Counted from the first letter of the stretch, positions 28,834 to 37,327 are shown. The stretch is DNA of 64,000 nt from Sphingomonadaceae bacterium (GCA_027533105.1 JAPZTW010000003.1:124001-188000); one strand, 5' to 3'. Program-made: numbers and translations. The notes: generated by a model not told the origin, from the sequence alone.

Positions 28834-29595
28834 ATGGCAGACACTTCCCGCACCTGGACCGCCGCCCTGCTCGTCATTGGCGACGAGATTCTCTCTGGCC
28901 GCACGCAGGACAAGAACGTGGCCCAGGTGGCCGCCTGGCTCAATGTCCAGGGCATCCGGCTGAAGGAAGTGCGCGTTGTCGCGGACGACGAGGCGGCGAT
29001 TGTCGAGGCGGTCAACATCCTGCGCGCGCGCAACGATTACCTGTTCACCACCGGCGGGATCGGCCCGACGCACGATGACATCACGGTGGATGCCATTGCC
29101 GCGGCCCTCGGCGTGGGCGTGGTGATCCACCCGGAGGCCCGCGCGATCCTGGATGGCTATTACGCCACGCGCGGCGGGCTGAACGAGGCGCGGCTGCGCA
29201 TGGCGCGGGTGCCCGAAGGGGCCGACCTGATCCCCAACCGGATGAGCGGCGCGCCGGGGATCAAGATCGGCAACATCTTCATCATGGCCGGCGTCCCCGC
29301 GATTACCGCGGGCATGCTCGATGCGCTGACCGGCACGCTCGAAGGCGGGCTGCCGGTGCTGTCGGTCACGGTTGGCTGCTGGGTGCCCGAAAGCGAGATT
29401 GCCGACCTGCTGCGCAAGACCGAAAAGGATCACGAGGGCGTGGCGATCGGATCATACCCCTTCTTCCGCGAAGGGCGTGTCGGTGCCAACTTCGTGATCC
29501 GCGCGACCGACCCGGACCTGCTCGAAACCTGCGCCGCCGCGCTCAGCGCCGGGCTGGTCGCCACCGGCCGCGAGGCAGTGCCGGGTGGAATCTAG
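28834..29595 (+). CDS. molybdopterin-binding (CinA N-terminal-like) protein
   Basis: 253-residue protein made of a MoCF_biosynth domain: LLVIGDEILSGRTQDKN at the N-terminus, FTTGGIGPTHDDIT as the second signature and GVPAITAGML. It corresponds to the N-terminal half of CinA proteins, whose relatives act as nucleotide or FAD-AMP hydrolases. The CinA C-terminal deamidase half is absent. The real role is not known. The next gene overlaps its end by 11 bases. Confidence 0.88.
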   Translation: MADTSRTWTAALLVIGDEILSGRTQDKNVAQVAAWLNVQGIRLKEVRVVADDEAAIVEAVNILRARNDYLFTTGGIGPTHDDITVDAIAAALGVGVVIHPEARAILDGYYATRGGLNEARLRMARVPEGADLIPNRMSGAPGIKIGNIFIMAGVPAITAGMLDALTGTLEGGLPVLSVTVGCWVPESEIADLLRKTEKDHEGVAIGSYPFFREGRVGANFVIRATDPDLLETCAAALSAGLVATGREAVPGGI

Positions 29596-30157
29596 GCTGG
29601 CCGCCATGACCCTGGCTGTCGGTTCGCTGACCCTGTCCGGCTGTGCCCACACCGCTGCGGCCGATCCGGCGCTCGATGCGTTCGAGGCGAACCTTGCCGC
29701 CCATGCCAGCGCCACCGAGGCGCTGCGCCAGTGGTGCGAGGCGCGCGGGATCGCCGATCCGGCCCAGATCATTGCCCGCTTCGTGCGCGGTGCCGATGCC
29801 CCGCCGCCCGAGGGCCTGCGCGCTACCCTTGGTGTGACGCTGACCGAGCCGCTTGGGTACCGTCATGTGCAGCTGGTCTGCGGCGAAACCGTGCTGAGCC
29901 AGGCCCACAATTGGTTCGTGCCGGCCCGGCTGACCTCCGACATGAACCGGCAACTGGCGGAAACCGACGTGCCCTTCGGCCGGGTCGCCGCCAGCCTCAA
30001 CTTCACCCGCCAGCCGCTCGCGTCGGCCCGGCGCGGCGATCCGGCCTGCCCGGCCGGGGCCATCTCCACCCACCGCGCCCTGTTGCGCCTGCCCGACGGG
30101 CAAGGCCTCGCGCTGGTGGTGGAATGCTATACCGAGGCCAATCTCGGCCGCGATTAA
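29585..30157 (+). CDS. lipoprotein with possible chorismate-lyase-like fold
   Basis: 190-residue protein starting at GTG 29585; the alternative ATG 29606 would leave too short a signal sequence. A lipobox LSGC (Cys20) suggests a lipid anchor. The pattern RHVQLVCGETVLSQAHNW, then FGRVAASLNF and a C-terminal GLALVVECY resembles the strand order of UbiC/UTRA-fold proteins. That resemblance is by eye only, and an exported version would be unusual. Its stop overlaps the convergent cupin gene's stop within TTAA. Confidence 0.55.
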   Translation: MESRLAAMTLAVGSLTLSGCAHTAAADPALDAFEANLAAHASATEALRQWCEARGIADPAQIIARFVRGADAPPPEGLRATLGVTLTEPLGYRHVQLVCGETVLSQAHNWFVPARLTSDMNRQLAETDVPFGRVAASLNFTRQPLASARRGDPACPAGAISTHRALLRLPDGQGLALVVECYTEANLGRD

Positions 30158-30534
30158 CGCGCCTTGGCCGGCTGGCGGGGCGCCACCCCTTTGTCGACCA
30201 CCAGCGTGATCACCACTTTCGCGGCCTGATCGCCCCGGTTGACGCCGTTGTGCGGCACACCGCGCGGCATGGTGAAGCTGTCACCCGGCTCCAGCACCGT
30301 GGTCTTGCCCTTGACCTGCAATTCCAGTCGGCCCGAGGTGATATAGGCGATCTCAGTCCCCGGGTGGACATGCCAGCCGCTTTCACCGCCTGCCGGGAAC
30401 GCGCGGCTCTGCACGATCACCTGCTGGGCACGGGCGCGCGGTACGTCGATCTGGGCGTGGGTCTGCGGGGCGCTGGCTGGCGGGGCGGCGGCGGCAGTGG
30501 CCGCCAGCGCGAGGACCGGGATTGCAAGGCGCAT
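30154..30534 (-). CDS. exported cupin-domain protein
   Basis: 126-residue periplasmic protein. The signal peptide (MRLAIPVLALAATAAAA) precedes a single Cupin_2 barrel with the metal motif HVHPGTEIAYITSGRLE and a second motif PGDSFTMPRGVPHNGVN. Small exported cupins of this type are common in sphingomonads and have no assigned substrate. The start at 30534 has GGGAG upstream. Confidence 0.85.
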   Translation of the reverse strand: MRLAIPVLALAATAAAAPPASAPQTHAQIDVPRARAQQVIVQSRAFPAGGESGWHVHPGTEIAYITSGRLELQVKGKTTVLEPGDSFTMPRGVPHNGVNRGDQAAKVVITLVVDKGVAPRQPAKAR

Positions 30535-30575
30535 GGGTTCGGCTCCCTTCGCCCGGCAGGGTGGCACAAAGCAGA

Positions 30576-30605
30576 GGGGCCGGAAAGGTCTCCCTTTCCG
30601 GCCCC
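30576..30605 (-). terminator. hairpin downstream of rplKA
   Basis: A 13-bp perfect stem (30576-30588 with 30593-30605, TCTC loop) lies 28 bases after the rplA stop. The following T content is weak (TCTGCTTTG). Confidence 0.75.
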
Positions 30606-30632
30606 CGAATGCTGTGCGGCAGATGCGCTGGC

Positions 30633-31331
30633 TTAGCCGGCGTGGACCTGCGCGACGTCGAGCTTGAGGCCCGGACCCATCGACGAGGACAGGCCGACCT
30701 TGCGGACGTACTTGCCCTTGGCGCCAGCGGGCTTGGCCTTGACCACGGCATCGACGAAAGCGTCGAAGTTGGCCTTCAGCGCATCGTCGCTGAAGCTCAT
30801 CTTGCCGATGCCGCCGTGGATGATCCCGGCCTTCTCGACGCGGAATTCGATCTGGCCGCCCTTGGCAGCCTTGACCGCTTCGGCAACGTTCGGAGTAACG
30901 GTGCCCAGCTTCGGGTTCGGCATCAGGCCCTTGGGACCCAGCACCTTGCCGAGGCGGCCGACCAGACCCATCATGTCCGGCGTGGCGATCACGCGGCCAT
31001 AGTCGAGGTTGCCGTTCTGCATGTCTTCCAGCAGGTCTTCGGCGCCAACCTTGTCAGCGCCGGCGGCCAGCGCCGCTTCGGCCTTGTCGCCGCGAGCGAA
31101 AACCGCGACCTTGACGTCCTTGCCGGTGCCCGAGGGCAGCACGACCATGCCACGGACCATCTGGTCGGCATGGCGCGGATCGACGCCGAGGTTCAGCGAA
31201 ACTTCCAGCGTCTCGTCGAACTTGGTGGTCTTGAGTTCGCGCAGCAGCTTGAGCGCGTCGTCGAAGCTGTGAACGGCCTGGTTGTCACCCAGCTTTTCGG
31301 CCAGCATCTTCTGCTTCTTGGTCTGTGCCAT
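30633..31331 (-). CDS. rplA: 50S ribosomal protein L1
   Basis: L1-stalk protein of 232 residues, which binds 23S rRNA and, in many bacteria, represses its own rplKA mRNA. It is recognised by MAQTKKQKM at the N-terminus, [17 protein letters not shown], the L1 signature around [23 protein letters not shown] and the C-terminal [21 protein letters not shown]. The start is 4 bases after the rplK stop. rplJ does not follow, unlike in the classical cluster. Confidence 0.97.
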   Translation of the reverse strand: MAQTKKQKMLAEKLGDNQAVHSFDDALKLLRELKTTKFDETLEVSLNLGVDPRHADQMVRGMVVLPSGTGKDVKVAVFARGDKAEAALAAGADKVGAEDLLEDMQNGNLDYGRVIATPDMMGLVGRLGKVLGPKGLMPNPKLGTVTPNVAEAVKAAKGGQIEFRVEKAGIIHGGIGKMSFSDDALKANFDAFVDAVVKAKPAGAKGKYVRKVGLSSSMGPGLKLDVAQVHAG

Positions 31332-31335
31332 GTCC

Positions 31336-31767
31336 TTAGCCCTCCACGACCTGCAGGCCCATCGCGCGGGCGGAGCCTTCAATGATCTTCGTTGCCGCTT
31401 CGATGTCGTTGGCGTTGAGATCGGCCATCTTGACCTGGGCAATCTCGGCCAGCTGCGAGCGCTTGATCGTTCCGGCGGAAACCTTGCCCGGCTCCTTCGA
31501 GCCCGACTTCAGGTTGATCGCCTTCTTGATCAGGAAGGTGGCAGGCGGGGTCTTGGTGACGAACGTGAAGCTGCGATCGGCGTAGACCGTGATGATGGTC
31601 GGGATCGGCATGCCGTTTTCAAGGTCCTGCGTGGCGGCGTTGAACGCCTTGCAGAATTCCATGATGTTCACGCCGCGCTGGCCCAGGGCCGGACCGATCG
31701 GCGGAGAGGGCGTGGCCTTGCCGGCCGGCACCTGCAGCTTGATATAGCCTTCAATCTTCTTGGCCAC
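31336..31767 (-). CDS. rplK: 50S ribosomal protein L11
   Basis: 143-residue L11 of the GTPase-associated centre. It contains [31 protein letters not shown], the proline-switch helix, and the C-terminal RNA-binding domain ([17 protein letters not shown]). The start is GTG at 31767, which gives the standard [12 protein letters not shown]-terminus and has AGGAGG 9 bases upstream. Upstream is not nusG, as usual, but a divergent aspartic protease gene. Confidence 0.97.
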   Translation of the reverse strand: MAKKIEGYIKLQVPAGKATPSPPIGPALGQRGVNIMEFCKAFNAATQDLENGMPIPTIITVYADRSFTFVTKTPPATFLIKKAINLKSGSKEPGKVSAGTIKRSQLAEIAQVKMADLNANDIEAATKIIEGSARAMGLQVVEG

Positions 31768-31974
31768 GATGGGCCTCCTTTCTTCCTGTTGGCCCAGCAA
31801 GCCAGGCCGCAGAGTTAGCGGTCAAGCAGGGCACCGGGGCGCCCCTCCCGCACGGAATCACCCGGCCGAGGGCCAAGCGAAGGCGCGCGCCTAGGCGAAT
31901 GTGCCGGCAAATGCAAGCCTTGCAGCGATGCACCAGTCATCCCGCAGGCTGTGCAAGGGGCACGCGATAAGCCT

Positions 31975-33027
31975 ATGAGTGCCGCGATGAGGAGAGGTGT
32001 TCTTGCCGCCACCGTGCTGGGGCTGCTGCTGGTCGGCAGCGGCGGCCTGGCGCGCGATCGCAAGCCGGCCGAGCCGCCGGCGCGCATGCCGGCGCTCAAG
32101 CCTGCCGTGATCGACGATACGCTGGTGATCGGCGGGGAGGAGATTGCCGCGCGCAAGCTGCGCTCGCGCATGACGGTGGAGGTGGGCGTCAACGGCACCG
32201 GGCCTTACCGTTTCGTGGTCGATAGCGGGGCCGATACCTCGGTGATCGGTTCGCGCCTGGCCAGCGCGCTCAATCTGGCACCGGGGCGCCCGGTGCTGCT
32301 CAACGGGATTACCGAATCCCGCACGGTCGACCGGGTGATGGTCGATTCGCTGCAATTGGGCAGCGGGGTCTTTCGCGACCTGGAACTGCCCCGGCTGGAC
32401 GAGCGCGACCTGGGCGCAACCGGCATGATCGGACTGGACGCGCTGGTCGAGCAGCGCCTGATGCTGGACTTCGACAAGCGCCGGATCAGCGTGGACGATG
32501 CCCGCAAGCCGGCCCCGCGCCTCGATGGCGAGATCGTGGTGACTGCGCGGCTGAAGCGCGGCCAGCTGATCCTGACCCAGGTCAAGGCCAATGGCCTGCC
32601 GCTGGAAGCGGTGATCGATACGGGCTCGGAAATCACCATCGGCAACATGGCGCTGCGCAACGCGATCGCCCGCCGCCGCCTGCGCGAGTTTCAGAAGATC
32701 GAGGTGGTCGGCGTGACCGGCAAGGTGCTGACGCTCGAGATGGCGGTGGTGAACGAATTGCGGATCGGCGGCGTGATCGTGAACAATATCCCGATCGCCT
32801 TTGCCGATATCCCGCCCTTTGCCGTCTTCGGGATGCAGGATCACCCTTCGCTGCTGCTCGGGACCGACCTGATGGAGAACTTCCGCAAGGTCAGCCTGGA
32901 TTTCCGCGCCCGCAAGGTGCGGTTCCAGCTGCGCAGCTGCGATCGCCAGGGGATCCTGATTGCGACGCTGCGAACCACGAGCCGCATCGCGGCGGAAAAG
33001 GACAATCGCGTGGTCTGCGGCCACTGA
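31975..33027 (+). CDS. exported retropepsin-like aspartic protease with duplicated domain
   Basis: 350-residue protein. An N-terminal signal segment (RRGVLAATVLGLLLVG) precedes two retropepsin-like halves, each with its own catalytic D[ST]G: VVDSGADTSVIG (~85-96) and VIDTGSEITIG (~213-223). The duplication suggests a single-chain pepsin-like active site. ATG 31975 was chosen; GTG 31951 and ATG 31987 are possible. It lies on the opposite strand between rplKA and nusG-secE, splitting a normally continuous operon. Substrate unknown. Confidence 0.8.
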   Translation: MSAAMRRGVLAATVLGLLLVGSGGLARDRKPAEPPARMPALKPAVIDDTLVIGGEEIAARKLRSRMTVEVGVNGTGPYRFVVDSGADTSVIGSRLASALNLAPGRPVLLNGITESRTVDRVMVDSLQLGSGVFRDLELPRLDERDLGATGMIGLDALVEQRLMLDFDKRRISVDDARKPAPRLDGEIVVTARLKRGQLILTQVKANGLPLEAVIDTGSEITIGNMALRNAIARRRLREFQKIEVVGVTGKVLTLEMAVVNELRIGGVIVNNIPIAFADIPPFAVFGMQDHPSLLLGTDLMENFRKVSLDFRARKVRFQLRSCDRQGILIATLRTTSRIAAEKDNRVVCGH

Positions 33028-33066
33028 CCGCAGACCAGCGCTCAGGCAGGCCGGCTGGCGACCGCC

Positions 33067-33603
33067 TTACTTGACCAGTTCGACGTGCTCGAAGTCCAGC
33101 TCGACCGGGGTGGCGCGACCGAAGATCGACACCGAAACCTTGACGCGGTTCTTGTCGAAATCGAGCTCTTCCACCACGCCGGTGAAGGAATTGAACGGAC
33201 CGTCCAGCACCTTGACCGAATCGCCGATCTCGTAATCGACCGAAACGTGCTTCTTCGGTTCGGCAGCGGCGGCATCGCGGGCGCCGAAATAACGGGCGGC
33301 CTCACGATCGGAAATCGGCTGCGGCTTGCCATTGGGACCGAGGAAACCGGTAACCTTGGCGGTGTTCTTGACGAGGTGGTACACGTCGTCGTTCAGGCCC
33401 AGCTTGGCCAGGACGTAACCCGGCATGGTCTTGCGCTCGACCTGGACCTTCTTGCCGCGCTTCACCTCGGTGACGGTTTCATGCGGCACTTCCACCGCCT
33501 CGACCAGTTGCGACAGGCCCAGACGCTCAGCCTCGGCCAGGATCGAATCGCGGACCTTGTTCTCGAAGCCGGAATAGGCGTGGATGATGTACCAGCGAGC
33601 CAT
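33067..33603 (-). CDS. nusG: transcription termination/antitermination factor NusG
   Basis: 178-residue NusG that binds RNA polymerase and couples it to Rho or the ribosome. The NGN domain begins WYIIHAYSGFENKV and contains MPGYVLAKLGLNDDVYHLVKNT and VTGFLG. The C-terminal KOW motif is DYEIGDSVKVLDGPFNSFTGVVEELD. The ATG at 33603 is preceded by an AGAGATTACGGGA stretch. It follows secE by 39 bases. Confidence 0.97.
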   Translation of the reverse strand: MARWYIIHAYSGFENKVRDSILAEAERLGLSQLVEAVEVPHETVTEVKRGKKVQVERKTMPGYVLAKLGLNDDVYHLVKNTAKVTGFLGPNGKPQPISDREAARYFGARDAAAAEPKKHVSVDYEIGDSVKVLDGPFNSFTGVVEELDFDKNRVKVSVSIFGRATPVELDFEHVELVK

Positions 33604-33642
33604 GGTTCTTCCCGTAATCTCTAAAGTTCAACGCGCCGGCGA

Positions 33643-33837
33643 TCAGGCCAGCGACAACAGCCACTGCACGATGGCGCCGAACACGGTGTCGACACCAAGG
33701 AAGAAGAGCGCCAGCAGCACCATCATGATCCCCACGAAGATCGCGGTGGTCGTGGTTTCCTGCCGGGTGGGCCATACCACCTTGCGGGCTTCCGCCTGAA
33801 CCTGGCGCATGAATTCGCCGGGATTGATCTTGGCCAT
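33643..33837 (-). CDS. secE: preprotein translocase subunit SecE
   Basis: 64-residue single-span SecE that clamps SecY. The N-terminal amphipathic helix (FMRQVQAEARKVVWPTRQET) holds the conserved VxWPTRxE motif, and one membrane helix follows (IFVGIMMVLLALFFLGVDTVFGAIVQWLLSL). The start at 33837 gives the usual short form; the upstream extension is not family-like. Confidence 0.96.
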   Translation of the reverse strand: MAKINPGEFMRQVQAEARKVVWPTRQETTTTAIFVGIMMVLLALFFLGVDTVFGAIVQWLLSLA

Positions 33838-33960
33838 GGCTGCCTGCCCTGTCCTGTTGAAGTTGCCTTTACGTGTCTTTCGCCAAGGGCTCATCGCCGC
33901 CCCGGCTGCGGTAGCCGGGAGGGGCGATGTGTTCTCCTATGTCGGAAGACACCGCCGCAC

Positions 33961-35463
33961 TTAGCTATCGCGCGGCGGTTTTGCAAGCCGTGCCACCAGC
34001 GTGCCCGGCGCGCGATAGATCACCTCTGCTCCCGGCGGCAGGGCATCGGGCGTGCGCGGGCCGACAAACCACAGCCAGTCCATGCCCCGCGCCTGGTCCC
34101 ACTGGCTCAGGTCGATCGGCTGCCCGGTCCGCCACAACAGGCGCTGGCGGGGGTCGCGGAAATTGGGTCCGCCCTCGTTGAGGCGAATCATGTGGACGCC
34201 CGGCACGGCGAAGTGCGCGTTGATCAGCACGTCCTTGCGCAGCACGGCATAGCCGCCGATGTGCTCCTGGCTGTTATAGCCCCAGGTGCCCCTGGGCGTG
34301 ACCACCAGGTTGGCCACCCGCGCGCCCTGCGGCAGGTGATCGACCGCCGCGAGCAGACGCTCGGTCTCGGCCGAGCCCTTGCGCCAGTCATCGGTCGTCA
34401 CGCCCAGGCGCACCAGGAACAGCGCCGGGGCCAGCCACAGCAGCCAGCGCGGTACCTGCCAGGTCAGGGCGAGGCAGCCGACCAGCAGGCCCGAATAGAT
34501 CAGCCGCGCATCGGCCAGATCGCCCCCGAAGATATGGCGCGGCATGACCAGCGAGCCGATCAGCATTATCGCCATGGCCCAGCCAAGCCGCCCGTCGATC
34601 CGGCGGAAAGCCAGCGATCCGGCCAGGATCACGCCGATTCCGATCGCGCTGGCGTAGTCCAGCCACTCGATCGAATCGCGCATCGCCTGCTTCCAGATCG
34701 CCCACTTGAACACTTCCACCGCCGGGCCATAGCTGGGCAGGCTGTTGGTCCCGCCCCCGGGGAGCAAGGCGGCAAAGGGCAGCAACAGCGGCCAGGGGGC
34801 AAGCACGGCGGACAGGTTGCGGCGCCGATGCCATTCATAGCCGAAGACCATGATCCCCAGCATGCCCCAGCCGGAAACATGCAGCGCCCAGACCCCCAGG
34901 CCAGCGGGCAGGAACACCAGCGGCCGCCAGCCCTTGCCCTCCAGCCGGACCCACCCGGCGAAGGCAAACAGCGCGGCCGCCTGGGACAGGCCGAAATTAA
35001 GAAAGCCCAGGATCAGCGCCGGCGACCAGATGAAGCACAGCGCCAACAGCGAACCCACACCCACCCGGCGGCGCAGCGCCCATTCGACCGTGACGATACC
35101 CAGGCCGGTCAGGAGCGGGATCAGGCCGACGATGATCCGCCCGGCCAGTTCCAGCCCGAACAGGGCGGCCAGCGGCTGCACCAGCAAGTCGGCCCCGACA
35201 TTGCCACTCCATTTCCATTCGAAGGTATAATAGCGCTGCAGGAAGGCGCTGCTGCCCTGTTCCAGCATCACGTAATAGCGGGCGAGGTGCGCGGGATAGT
35301 CCACCATCTGCGGATAACGCGCCACCAGCACCGGCAGGCAGGCCAGCAGCGTCAGCCCGACCGCCAGCCACAAGCCTTCGCGGCGAGCCGGGGCCTGCGC
35401 CAGCCGGGCCAGCAGGCCGGGGCCACGCGCATGAAACTGCTCGAAGGGAGGTTCGGCGGTCAT
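33961..35463 (-). CDS. polytopic membrane protein, possibly a GT-C-type glycosyltransferase
   Basis: 500-residue protein with about 10-12 membrane segments. A first hydrophobic helix (~30-48) is followed by a loop YPQMVDYPAHLARYY, whose Asp near the start of loop 1 resembles the catalytic position of GT-C enzymes; a soluble C-terminal domain of ~130 residues contains several Trp. No family name is certain. It lies between tRNA-Trp and secE, where nothing usually stands. Its ATG is 22 bases from the tRNA 3' end, so both may share a transcript. Confidence 0.6.
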   Translation of the reverse strand: MTAEPPFEQFHARGPGLLARLAQAPARREGLWLAVGLTLLACLPVLVARYPQMVDYPAHLARYYVMLEQGSSAFLQRYYTFEWKWSGNVGADLLVQPLAALFGLELAGRIIVGLIPLLTGLGIVTVEWALRRRVGVGSLLALCFIWSPALILGFLNFGLSQAAALFAFAGWVRLEGKGWRPLVFLPAGLGVWALHVSGWGMLGIMVFGYEWHRRRNLSAVLAPWPLLLPFAALLPGGGTNSLPSYGPAVEVFKWAIWKQAMRDSIEWLDYASAIGIGVILAGSLAFRRIDGRLGWAMAIMLIGSLVMPRHIFGGDLADARLIYSGLLVGCLALTWQVPRWLLWLAPALFLVRLGVTTDDWRKGSAETERLLAAVDHLPQGARVANLVVTPRGTWGYNSQEHIGGYAVLRKDVLINAHFAVPGVHMIRLNEGGPNFRDPRQRLLWRTGQPIDLSQWDQARGMDWLWFVGPRTPDALPPGAEVIYRAPGTLVARLAKPPRDS

Positions 35464-35485
35464 CGGCTCGGTCGGCTGGAGAAAG

Positions 35486-35561
35486 TGGCAGGAGTGGCAG
35501 GATTCGAACCCGCGGCCCTCGGTTTTGGAGACCGATGCTCTACCAACTGAGCTACACTCCT
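35486..35561 (-). tRNA. tRNA-Trp (anticodon CCA)
   Basis: A 76-base cloverleaf with a perfect 7-bp acceptor stem (AGGAGTG with CACTCCT), discriminator G and encoded CCA end. The T-arm reads GGTTCGAATCC and the anticodon loop CTCCAAA. The anticodon occupies 35526-35528. It lies upstream of the membrane protein gene and secE, the usual order apart from the inserted gene. Confidence 0.97.
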
Positions 35562-35649
35562 GCGGGCGGGGAGGCCCTTAGGGGAGCCTGCGGCGGAAGG
35601 CAAGGAACTTGTCCTCCCCCTTTTGCTGCCAGCTTGCTATCGTCGTGCC

Positions 35650-36429
35650 ATGCACGCGCCCGTGCCTCCATCGATCATCGAACCCGACTTGCTGATGCTG
35701 GCCTATCGCAGCGGCATCTTCCCGATGGCCGATGCCCGCGACGATCCCGAGATTTTCTGGGTCGAACCGCGTCGCCGCGCGATTCTGCCGCTGGATGGCT
35801 TCATCTGCAGCCGCTCGTTGGCGCGAACCCTGCGGCGCGGGCGATTCGCGGTCACCTGCAACCACGCCTTCGGCGCCGTCATGGAAGCCTGCGCCGGGCC
35901 GCGCCGCGATGCCGGGGAGACCTGGATCAGCGCGCGGATCGAGGCGAGCTATCGCAAGCTGCACGAGCGCGGACAGGCCCATTCGATCGAATGCTGGCAG
36001 GACGGGGCACTGGTCGGCGGGCTTTACGGGGTCGGCTTTGACCGGGTGTTCTGCGGCGAATCGATGTTCAGCCGGGTGCCCGATGCCTCGAAAGTGGCGC
36101 TGGCCTGGCTGGTGGTCGCGCTGCGGACGGCCGGGGCCATGCTGCTCGACTGCCAGTTCATGACCAGCCACCTGGCCTCATTGGGCGCGATCGAGATCAG
36201 CCAGGCGGAATACCTGGCCCGGCTGCAGGCGGCTCAGAGCCCGACCGAGGGCGACGGAGCGGCCTTGGGCGCAGGAGGCGCGGGCGTTGCAGCAGGCGAC
36301 GCCGCGGGAGCGGGAGCCGCACTGGCACTGCCCGCCGGTTTTGCCGCCGTGCTGGCGGCAGCGGCCGGGGCGGGGCTTTCCTCCTCGCCCGGGAACTTCA
36401 TCGCGCAATCCTTGACCCAGACATCGTAG
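35650..36429 (+). CDS. aat: leucyl/phenylalanyl-tRNA-protein transferase with extended C-terminus
   Basis: Adds Leu or Phe to proteins with N-terminal Arg/Lys, marking them for ClpAP. Core features are PDLLMLAYRSGIFPMAD, FWVEPRRRAILPLDGF, GETWISARIEASYRKLHERGQAHSIECW and GGLYGVGFDRVFCGESMFSR. The catalytic core ends near residue 196. Residues ~197-259 form a Gly/Ala-rich tail encoded entirely antisense to the end of the DUF2155 gene, giving a 196-base convergent overlap. The ATG at 35650 is favoured over 35623 by homology. Confidence 0.93.
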   Translation: MHAPVPPSIIEPDLLMLAYRSGIFPMADARDDPEIFWVEPRRRAILPLDGFICSRSLARTLRRGRFAVTCNHAFGAVMEACAGPRRDAGETWISARIEASYRKLHERGQAHSIECWQDGALVGGLYGVGFDRVFCGESMFSRVPDASKVALAWLVVALRTAGAMLLDCQFMTSHLASLGAIEISQAEYLARLQAAQSPTEGDGAALGAGGAGVAAGDAAGAGAALALPAGFAAVLAAAAGAGLSSSPGNFIAQSLTQTS

Positions 36430-36875
36430 ACCGGGTGCTCGACCACGTTGACCGAGGGCGCGTTCTTGAACAGCCAGCCGGAGAACACCGTGCGCCAGGC
36501 CAGCGGACTGTCCGAATCGGCCCGCTCCTCGACATAGACCTGGACGAAGGCGCCAACCTCGGCCGGGCGCTCCCACGGCAGGGTACGTTCGCAGGTCTGG
36601 ACACGCAGCACGACATTGCCGAACCGCCGCGCCTCACCCGACTTGAGCTGGATGTCCTGGGCGATGTTGTTGCGCTTGTTGAGCAGGCCGATGGTGGCCA
36701 CCCGGTCCTTCACCGGAGTGCCATAGGCGCTTTCGACCGCCGGGGCCCCGGCCTGTCCGGCCACGGCATCGGGAATGTCGGTCGCGGCGGCGTCGGGATC
36801 GGAGCCACCCTTGCAGGCCGCCAGCAGCAGGACCGCGCCCAGGGCGATTGCCCGCGACTTGCGCGCAGCCCGCAT
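36234..36875 (-). CDS. DUF2155 lipoprotein with Ala/Pro tail
   Basis: 213-residue protein with a lipobox (LLAAC, Cys21) and a DUF2155 domain from about residue 60 (VATIGLLNKRNNIAQDI, CERTLPWERP, WLFKNAPSVNVVEHPVYDVWVKDC). The last ~45 residues are Ala/Pro-rich low-complexity sequence that overlaps aat. Conserved in alphaproteobacteria next to aat and NDUFA12; function unknown, presumably envelope. The ATG is two bases from the NDUFA12 stop. Confidence 0.9.
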   Translation of the reverse strand: MRAARKSRAIALGAVLLLAACKGGSDPDAAATDIPDAVAGQAGAPAVESAYGTPVKDRVATIGLLNKRNNIAQDIQLKSGEARRFGNVVLRVQTCERTLPWERPAEVGAFVQVYVEERADSDSPLAWRTVFSGWLFKNAPSVNVVEHPVYDVWVKDCAMKFPGEEESPAPAAAASTAAKPAGSASAAPAPAASPAATPAPPAPKAAPSPSVGL

Positions 36876-36877
36876 GA

Positions 36878-37288
36878 TCAGGCGTCCGGGCTCCAGGCCT
36901 CATAGTCCCCGGTGGCGGCGGCGCGCTTGCCGCCCCGCTCCAGCGCGCCGGCCGGGCGATAGGCCTTGACCGTACCGGTGGCGTTGGGGGTGAAATCGGC
37001 TTCCCAGATGCGCGGCGGCGGCAGATGGCTCTCGGGCACGCCATCATAGGAATGATGCAGCCAGCCATGCCATTCGGCCGGAACGCGGCTGGCATCGTTA
37101 TTGCCGTTGTAGATCACCCAGCGGCGCTCGGTCCCCGCGAAGGGCCCCGTCTTCCGCACCTTCTTTGCGCGGTAATACTTGTTGCCCTGCGCATCGGTGC
37201 CAACATGCTCGCCGGTCAGCGCGGAATTGAACAGCGTGCCAATCGTCGCGCCGTCCCACCAGGTGAAGATCTTGCCAAGGATTCCCAT
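36878..37288 (-). CDS. NADH:ubiquinone oxidoreductase subunit NDUFA12
   Basis: 136-residue accessory subunit of alphaproteobacterial complex I, homologous to mitochondrial B17.2. It begins MGILGKIFTWWDGATIGT and carries the signature GTDAQGNKYYRAKK, followed by RRWVIYNGNNDASRVPAEWHGWLHH. It is located away from the nuo cluster, as is usual. The start at 37288 fits homologues; the upstream frame is not conserved. Confidence 0.94.
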   Translation of the reverse strand: MGILGKIFTWWDGATIGTLFNSALTGEHVGTDAQGNKYYRAKKVRKTGPFAGTERRWVIYNGNNDASRVPAEWHGWLHHSYDGVPESHLPPPRIWEADFTPNATGTVKAYRPAGALERGGKRAAATGDYEAWSPDA

Positions 37289-37327
37289 GACCCGCGCGTT
37301 AGCCGCACCGGCCGCGCGGGGCAAGGC

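Noticed and set aside
26833..29433. Long minus-strand open frame opposite the monooxygenase and MoCF-domain genes
   Set aside because: The plus-strand genes carry clear catalytic motifs; the antisense product shows none.
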